A stretch of DNA of 64,000 bases, taken from positions 186,001 through 250,000 of the forward strand of contig CAWKOR010000001.1 in NCBI GenBank assembly GCA_963851325.1, given 5' to 3'. A model generated the notes under the pieces. It made no database searches, was not told where the DNA came from, and saw nothing but the letters and a program-made list of their open reading frames with translations. The position numbers and the translations under genes were made by a program. Shown in pieces: positions 58,974 to 64,000 of the stretch (the first letter of the stretch is position 1; each line of letters starts with the position of its first letter). The stretch is from DATGKG01 sp963851325. GTDB lineage: Bacteria; Desulfobacterota; Binatia; Binatales; Binataceae.

Positions 58974-60409
58974 CAGCCGGCGAGTTTCTTTTTCAAGAGG
59001 TCGTTGATGACCTTGGGATTGCCCTTGCCACCCATCGCCTTCATTGTCAGGCCGACGAAAAATCCGAACAGCTTGTCGCGACCGCCTCGGTACTCCGCGA
59101 CCTTGGCCGGCTCCGCCGCGATTATCTTGTCGATTGCATCCGCGATTGCGCCTTCGTCGGAAACCTGCGCGAGACCGAGTTCACCGATCGTCGCCGCTGC
59201 GCTCTTGGCCGAAGTACACATCGCGGCGAACGCGGTCTTCGCGGCATTGAGGCTGACCTTGCTGTCTTCGATCATCTTGAGCAGCGCGCTGACCTCCTTC
59301 GCAGGGGGAACCGCGTCGCCGATCGATTTACCACTCTCGTGTACCACCCGCAGCACTTCGGTCATGATCCAGTTCGCGGCGGCCTTGCGATTGTGAAGTC
59401 CCGGCAGCGTCGCTTCGAAGTAATCCGCGACCTCGCGCTCATCGATGATGACGCCGACCTCATACGCGGTCAGCCCGAATTCGCCGATGTAGCGGGCGCG
59501 GCGCGCGTCGGGAAGTTCCGGCATCTCGGTTTTGACTTTCTCGACCAGGTCGGGTGGGACGCGCAGCGGCGGAAGGTCCGGCTCCGGGAAATAGCGATAA
59601 TCGTTGGCGAACTCCTTGGAGCGCATCGGGCGGGTTTCCTCGCGCACTGGATCCCACAGATGGGTTTCCTGCTGAACCTTGCCTCCGGATTCGAGTACTT
59701 CGATTTGCCGCCCGACCTCGAACTCGATGGCCTTCTCGACGAAGCGGAACGAGTTGAGATTCTTGATCTCGGTCTTGACCCCGAACTTTTCGGTGCCGCG
59801 CGGGCGAACGGAAATGTTGACGTCGCAGCGCATGCTGCCTTCTTCCATCCGCGCGTCGGAAACGTCGGTGTATCGCAGAATCGCATGCAGCGAGCGCAGG
59901 TATGCGCCGGCATCCTCGGCGCTGCGCATGTCGGGTTCGCTGACGATCTCGACCAGCGGCACTCCTGAGCGATTGAAATCGACCATCGAGCCGTCGGCCT
60001 CGTGGATGTTCTTGCCGGCATCCTCCTCGAGATGGATTCGGGTCAGATGGATGCGCTTGGTTTCGCCGCTTTTGAGCGCAATCTCGATATAGCCGCCTTT
60101 GCAAATCGGGGTCAGGTACTGGCTGATCTGATAGCCCTTGGGCAGGTCGGGGTAGAAGTAGCTCTTGCGATCGAAAATCGACTCGGGCGCGATCTCGCAA
60201 TGCGCGGCGATGCCCGCGCGCACCGCCAATTCCACCGCCTGGCGATTGAGCACCGGCAGCGTGCCGGGCATCCCCATGCATCGCGGGCAGACGTTCTCGT
60301 TCGGATTGGCGCCGAACGCCGTCGAGCATCCGCAGAACATCTTCGATTTGGTCGACAGATGCGCGTGGACTTCGAGGCCGATTACCGCTTCGTATTTTTC
60401 CAGGTTCAT
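58973..60409 (-). CDS. gatB: Asp/Glu-tRNA amidotransferase subunit B
   Basis: GatB is the kinase-like subunit of GatCAB, which converts Glu-tRNA(Gln) or Asp-tRNA(Asn) to the amide form. The 478-residue protein has the signature CPRCMGMPGTLPVLN with CGCS upstream (zinc site), DFNRSGVPLVEIVSEPD, and a C-terminal YqeY-like tail. Its start overlaps the gatA stop by 4 bases. The presence of GatCAB implies missing GlnRS or AsnRS, or both. Confidence 0.97.
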   Translation of the reverse strand: MNLEKYEAVIGLEVHAHLSTKSKMFCGCSTAFGANPNENVCPRCMGMPGTLPVLNRQAVELAVRAGIAAHCEIAPESIFDRKSYFYPDLPKGYQISQYLTPICKGGYIEIALKSGETKRIHLTRIHLEEDAGKNIHEADGSMVDFNRSGVPLVEIVSEPDMRSAEDAGAYLRSLHAILRYTDVSDARMEEGSMRCDVNISVRPRGTEKFGVKTEIKNLNSFRFVEKAIEFEVGRQIEVLESGGKVQQETHLWDPVREETRPMRSKEFANDYRYFPEPDLPPLRVPPDLVEKVKTEMPELPDARRARYIGEFGLTAYEVGVIIDEREVADYFEATLPGLHNRKAAANWIMTEVLRVVHESGKSIGDAVPPAKEVSALLKMIEDSKVSLNAAKTAFAAMCTSAKSAAATIGELGLAQVSDEGAIADAIDKIIAAEPAKVAEYRGGRDKLFGFFVGLTMKAMGGKGNPKVINDLLKKKLAG

Positions 60410-61863
60410 ATTTTCGGTTCCCGCACTTTGAATGCGCCGAGTTTTTCGTAAGCGTCACCGACGCGAAAAATGGTTTCCTCGCTGAATGGAGCGCCGATGA
60501 TTTGCAGCCCAATCGGCAGCCCCGCGTCGTCGTAGCCGCATGGGATCGACATGCCCGGCAGTCCCGCGAGGTTTACCGAGATCGTGAATATGTCGGAGAG
60601 ATACATCGTCAGCGGGTCGTCCGTTTTCTCCCCGAGCTTGAATGCGGTGGTGGGCGCGACCGGCGCCATCACGACGTCGCAGCTTTCGAAGGCGCGCTCG
60701 AAATCGCGCCGAATCAGCGTGCGCACCTTTTGACCCTTCAAATAGTAGGCATCGTAGTAGCCCGCCGACAGTGCGAAAGTGCCGAGCATGATGCGGCGTT
60801 TGACTTCGGCGCCGAAGCCTTGCGCGCGCGATTTCTCATACAGCTCGATGTTGTTCTCCGCCGGCACACGCAGTCCGAAGCGGATACCATCGTAGCGCGC
60901 GAGGTTGGCCGAGGCTTCCGCCGTCGCGACCAGGTAGTACGCCGCCACCGCATACGAGGTGTGCGGCAACGAGATTTCTACCATACGCGCGCCGGCCTTC
61001 TGCAGATTCGCGAGCGCATCGCGCACCGCTTTCTCGACCTCCGGCTCCATCCCCTCGACGAAGTATTCCTTCGGCACCCCGATGCGGAGTCCCTTGATGT
61101 CGCCGGTCAGCGCGGCTTCGTAGTCGGGCACCGGACGCGCCGAGCAGGTCGAGTCACTGGGATCGAGGCCGGCCAAGGAGCGCAGCATGATCGCGGCATC
61201 GCGCACGGTGCGGCTGAACGGTCCCACCTGGTCGAGCGACGAGGCATACGCGATGACGCCGTAACGGCTAACGCGGCTATAGGTCGGCTTGATTCCCACC
61301 ACGCCGCAAAACGACGCCGGCTCGCGAATCGATCCTCCGGTATCGGTGCCCAATGATGCGAGACATTCGCAGGCGGCAACCGCCGCGGCCGATCCTCCCG
61401 AGGATCCCCCGGCCACGCGTTCGAGGTCATGTGGATTGCGCGTCGGCCCGAACGCGGAATTCTCCGTAGACGAGCCCATCGCGAATTCGTCCATGTTGGC
61501 CTTGCCGACGAACACCGCGCCCTCGGCACGCAACTTCGCAATCACGGTCGCATCGAAGGGCGGCACGAAGTTCTCCAGGATCTTCGATGCGCAAGTCGTC
61601 TTCACGCCCCTCGTTGCGTATATGTCCTTGATGCCGAGCGGGATTCCACATAGCCGCGGCGCGTCACCCGTCGCGAGACGCTTGTCGGCGGCGTCGGCCT
61701 GCTCGAGCGCCTCCTTCTCGCACACGGTGATAAACGCGTTGAGCTTCGGCTCTACGGCCGCGATGCGATCGAGGCATGCGCGAGTGAGATCGCGTGACGA
61801 GATAGCGCGCTCGCGCAGTTTGGCCTGCGCTTCGGCGATGGTCAGTTTGTTCAGGTCACTCAT
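60406..61863 (-). CDS. gatA: Asp/Glu-tRNA amidotransferase subunit A
   Basis: GatA is the amidase subunit that releases ammonia from glutamine. The 485-residue protein has the Ser-Ser-Lys triad: Lys in GIPLGIKDIYATRG, Ser in AGGSSGGSAAAV and Ser in GTDTGGSIREPASFCG. The length is standard. It starts 11 bases after gatC stops and ends overlapping gatB, so gatC-gatA-gatB-protease form one operon. Confidence 0.97.
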   Translation of the reverse strand: MSDLNKLTIAEAQAKLRERAISSRDLTRACLDRIAAVEPKLNAFITVCEKEALEQADAADKRLATGDAPRLCGIPLGIKDIYATRGVKTTCASKILENFVPPFDATVIAKLRAEGAVFVGKANMDEFAMGSSTENSAFGPTRNPHDLERVAGGSSGGSAAAVAACECLASLGTDTGGSIREPASFCGVVGIKPTYSRVSRYGVIAYASSLDQVGPFSRTVRDAAIMLRSLAGLDPSDSTCSARPVPDYEAALTGDIKGLRIGVPKEYFVEGMEPEVEKAVRDALANLQKAGARMVEISLPHTSYAVAAYYLVATAEASANLARYDGIRFGLRVPAENNIELYEKSRAQGFGAEVKRRIMLGTFALSAGYYDAYYLKGQKVRTLIRRDFERAFESCDVVMAPVAPTTAFKLGEKTDDPLTMYLSDIFTISVNLAGLPGMSIPCGYDDAGLPIGLQIIGAPFSEETIFRVGDAYEKLGAFKVREPKI

Positions 61864-61874
61864 TAGAAAGATCG

Positions 61875-62171
61875 TTACTCGATGATTTTCGGTACTTTGA
61901 AGAAGTTGCCCTGACGCGCCGGCGCGTTGGCGAGCATGTCATTTGGCGCAGGATGATTGGTGACCTCGTCATCCCGCATCGGCGTGCCCGGCTCTCCAAC
62001 CTGCGCGGTTGGCGCCACGTTAGTTGTGTCCAGTTCGTTCAGCTTCTCGACATAGCCGAGCATGCTGCTCATGTCGGCCTGCAGGCGCGTTTCCTCGTCC
62101 GCGCTTAAGCGCAAGCGGGCAAGGAGCGCTACGTGGCGGACTTGCTCCAGGGTGATTTTGCTTTCGGCCAT
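61875..62171 (-). CDS. gatC: Asp/Glu-tRNA amidotransferase subunit C
   Basis: GatC is the small subunit that holds GatA and GatB together. The 98-residue protein has VRHVALLARLRLSADEE, the MSSMLGYVEKLNELDT helix and the extended tail MRDDEV to ANAPARQGNFFKVPKIIE. The ATG at 62171 (MAESKIT) fits the family; an ATG six codons upstream (62189) is possible. It is the first gene of the gat operon. Confidence 0.95.
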   Translation of the reverse strand: MAESKITLEQVRHVALLARLRLSADEETRLQADMSSMLGYVEKLNELDTTNVAPTAQVGEPGTPMRDDEVTNHPAPNDMLANAPARQGNFFKVPKIIE

Positions 62172-62346
62172 GGGCGAGAATCGTAACATTATGAGGATAT
62201 CAAGTCAGGAAGGTGCGGGTTTACGCTGAACGAGCGCGAAAAGGTAGGGAAGGCTGCACGGTTTTTGATAGTCTGCCTCGACCGGCCCCTGCGACAATCG
62301 CAGGCGGACCGCAACAATCGGTACCAACGATCACAGGGAGATCACT

Positions 62347-62730
62347 ATGAGAGCAAGGTCACGCTCGGGTGTGCTGCTAACGATTTTGCTGGCATTCGTT
62401 CTGAACGGAACCGCGCTCGCGCAATCCGCGAGTGAGTCGATGGATTCGGCGGGAAAATCTGCCGAGGGGGCGGTCAATGACGTGGTCAGGGGAGCGGCGA
62501 CTGCGATCAGCGACACCGCGCTGACGACCAAGATCAAGACTGCATTGAACACTGATAGCGACATCCATCACACTCGCATCCACGTAACTACCCGCGGAGG
62601 CGTGGTGATACTTCGCGGCCGCGTCCCCTCGAGCGCGATGAAAGACCGCGCCGAGAAAATCGCGCGCGACACCGACGGGGTCAAGGATGTGAAGAACGAA
62701 CTGGAAATCTACAAACGGGTTTCAGACTGA
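62347..62730 (+). CDS. BON-domain exported protein
   Basis: This 127-residue protein has a signal peptide (VLLTILLAFVLNGTALAQ) and one BON domain: ALTTKIKTALNTDSDIHHTR, a VVILRGRVPSS turn and AEKIARDTDGVKDVKNEL. BON domains bind membranes or envelope partners, as in OsmY. It probably acts in the periplasm under envelope stress. The ATG at 62347 is behind AGGGAG. It appears to be transcribed alone. Confidence 0.9.
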   Translation: MRARSRSGVLLTILLAFVLNGTALAQSASESMDSAGKSAEGAVNDVVRGAATAISDTALTTKIKTALNTDSDIHHTRIHVTTRGGVVILRGRVPSSAMKDRAEKIARDTDGVKDVKNELEIYKRVSD

Positions 62731-62819
62731 GGCTTCCTGCCATCGATGAAATCGCTGCCGGGATTGGCGCTTGCGAGGAGGCGCGATGGCGCTTAGCTTG
62801 TTCCAATCGAGGCGATAAG

Positions 62820-63257
62820 GTGGGTGTTCGCACGCGCCCCAAGAGCGGTTTCGCTCGCACCATGTATGATTTGCGGCTCTGGATTCGCGATACGATTCCC
62901 GGAACCGGGCGCCGCCTTAACTATGGCGAACGCAGCGAGCATCTGGCGGCGCGGCATCTGAAGTGGCGAGGCCACAAAATCATCGCACGGAACTTTCGCG
63001 CGGCGGGCGCCGAGATCGATGTCGTAATGATGGATCACGGAACGCTGGTGTTCGTCGAGGTGAAAGCCCGCATGAGCGATCGCCTCGGGCCACCGGAACT
63101 TGCGGTCGACGACCGCAAGCAGTATCGGATTCGTCGCGCCGCCGAGATTTTCGCGAATCGTCGTCGTTCCAATGAGCTGCCGATACGCTTCGACGTGATC
63201 GCGATCAGCGGCGATGGGCGTGGTCGCAAGCTGGAACATTTCAAAAACGCATTCTAA
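62820..63257 (+). CDS. YraN/UPF0102 family nuclease-fold protein
   Basis: This 145-residue protein has the UPF0102 core: RGHKIIARNFRAAGAEIDVVM followed by LVFVEVKARMSDRLGPPELAV. The E-D-EVK set is the catalytic pattern of the restriction-endonuclease-like fold. The family is often found in Holliday-junction or repair contexts, but no activity is firmly assigned. A GTG at 62820 with GAGG upstream is used; an ATG at 62862 is the alternative. serS follows by 22 bases. Confidence 0.85.
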   Translation: MGVRTRPKSGFARTMYDLRLWIRDTIPGTGRRLNYGERSEHLAARHLKWRGHKIIARNFRAAGAEIDVVMMDHGTLVFVEVKARMSDRLGPPELAVDDRKQYRIRRAAEIFANRRRSNELPIRFDVIAISGDGRGRKLEHFKNAF

Positions 63258-63279
63258 AGGATTACTTTAAGAACCTGAA

Positions 63280-64000
63280 ATGCTCGATATCAAACTGATT
63301 CGCGAACAGCCTGACCTGGTGCGCACCAAGCTCACCCAGACCGGCGTCGATCCTGCCGAGGTCGAGCGCGTGCTCGAAGCCGATGCGCGCCGGCGTAAAA
63401 TGCAGCATGAGCTGGATGACAAACGTGCCCGGCGGGCTCGCGAATCAAAGGAACTCGGCAAGGCCTCGCCCGAGGAGCGCGAGACCAGGCGCGCGGAAAT
63501 GCGGCAACTCGGCGAGGACATTTCGACCGGCGAGCGCGAGCTAACCAGCATCGAGGAGCAGTGCGAGCGGCTGATGCTGATGCTGCCCAATCTACCGCGC
63601 GATTGGGTACCAATCGGCAAGGACGAGAGCGAAAACGAAATCGTCCGCAGCGAGGGCACCCCGCAGCAGTTCACTTCATTTAAGGCTAAGCCGCATTGGG
63701 AGATCGGAGAGGCGCTCGGCATTATCGACTTCGAACGAGGCGTGAAGATTTCGGGCACCCGATTCCATTTCCTGGTAGGTGCGGGTGCGCGGCTGGAACG
63801 CGCGCTCATCGGGTGGATGCTTGATGTGAAAACGCAGGAGCAGGGCTATCTCGAAGTTGCGCCGCCGATGATGGTAAACACTGCGGCCGCGATTGGGAGC
63901 GCGCATCTGCCGAAGTTCGCGGACACGATGTATCGGGACTACCAGGAGGATTTCTATTTCATCCCGACCGCGGAGCTTCCGCTGACCAACATGTACGCCC
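63280..64000 (+). CDS. serS: Seryl-tRNA synthetase (partial, N-terminal part)
   Basis: The first 240 residues are in the window and the rest runs off the edge. The N-terminal helical arm that binds tRNA(Ser) is clear (MLDIKLIREQPDLVRTKL to about residue 105), followed by the start of the class II catalytic core with FKAKPHWEIGEALG, GTRFHFLVGAGARLERALI and IPTAELPLTNMY. This order is typical of bacterial SerRS. The ATG at 63280 gives the standard N-terminus. Confidence 0.97.
   Translation, partial: MLDIKLIREQPDLVRTKLTQTGVDPAEVERVLEADARRRKMQHELDDKRARRARESKELGKASPEERETRRAEMRQLGEDISTGERELTSIEEQCERLMLMLPNLPRDWVPIGKDESENEIVRSEGTPQQFTSFKAKPHWEIGEALGIIDFERGVKISGTRFHFLVGAGARLERALIGWMLDVKTQEQGYLEVAPPMMVNTAAAIGSAHLPKFADTMYRDYQEDFYFIPTAELPLTNMYA

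Noticed and set aside
1..64000. Cyanobacterial origin, from the GCGATCGC excess
   Set aside because: No photosynthesis, carboxysome or cyanobacterial-type operon is present; the octamer can be common for other reasons.
1..64000. tRNA or rRNA genes
   Set aside because: I looked in all intergenic gaps for cloverleaf-like or rRNA-like sequence and found none; a dedicated search would be more sensitive.

Overview
The window is 64 kb of compact, G+C-rich (about 60% by eye) bacterial chromosome. It carries about 63 protein genes on both strands and no visible tRNA, rRNA, CRISPR array, transposase or prophage. Gene content (GatCAB, long-form HisG, nuoB-nuoF-nuoG, an ADP-forming acyl-CoA synthetase, GldA/GldF/GldG-like ABC genes, UdgX, many MBL-fold, SDR and crotonase enzymes) suggests an uncultivated soil-type lineage near Desulfobacterota/Binatota or Acidobacteriota. 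That placement is inference. The octamer GCGATCGC is strikingly frequent.

Layout. 1-8.2 kb: end of a zinc-ribbon protein, a type B carboxylesterase, an ArnT-like glycosyltransferase, an MBL hydrolase, an SDR, then a minus-strand run of DUF3617, CDGSH, EamA and UppP genes. 8.2-17.2 kb: two small unknown genes with good promoters, a LysM-type lipoprotein, an FAD oxidoreductase, glyA, a 2-hydroxyacid dehydrogenase divergent from a fused acyl-CoA synthetase, and an EcsC protein. 17.2-22.8 kb: UdgX converges on a minus-strand run of cupin, polA, ECF sigma factor, anti-sigma factor and an exported protein. 23-27.7 kb: a four-gene GldA/GldF/GldG/DUF4340 cluster. 27.7-36 kb: acpS, a repeat-bearing unknown gene, a crotonase, hicBA, hisI-hisG, a serine-less alpha/beta hydrolase, a nucleotidyltransferase, a 230-bp inverted-repeat element, an alcohol dehydrogenase and a HigBA-type locus. 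36-41 kb: nuoB-nuoF-nuoG and a carotenoid oxygenase. 41-47.4 kb: a 1918-residue hybrid histidine kinase with nine PAS domains and its own Hpt protein. 47.5-55.7 kb: a Cys/Met-metabolism enzyme, a TetR regulator behind a perfect 24-bp palindrome, DUF6010, a DJ-1/PfpI protein, a ThiO-like oxidase with a degenerate receiver, an SDR without YxxxK, an SMR-like protein, crcB-DUF190 and an alkyl-sulfatase-like MBL enzyme. 55.9-64 kb: glgB, a CPBP protease coupled to gatCAB, a BON protein, a YraN nuclease-fold protein and the start of serS.

How it works together. Most of the window is housekeeping: translation (serS, gatCAB), replication and repair (polA, udgX), histidine and one-carbon metabolism, complex I, glycogen and envelope lipid recycling. 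Three signalling units stand out: the PAS kinase/Hpt relay, the ECF/anti-sigma pair behind polA, and the TetR gene with its operator. The main anomalies are two toxin-antitoxin loci with damaged toxins and intact antitoxins, several enzymes missing catalytic or metal-binding residues, and several compact repeat elements. I did not find one clearly new defence or mobile system. The best candidates for follow-up are the repair/sigma neighbourhood at 17-23 kb, the PAS relay and the paired toxin lesions.
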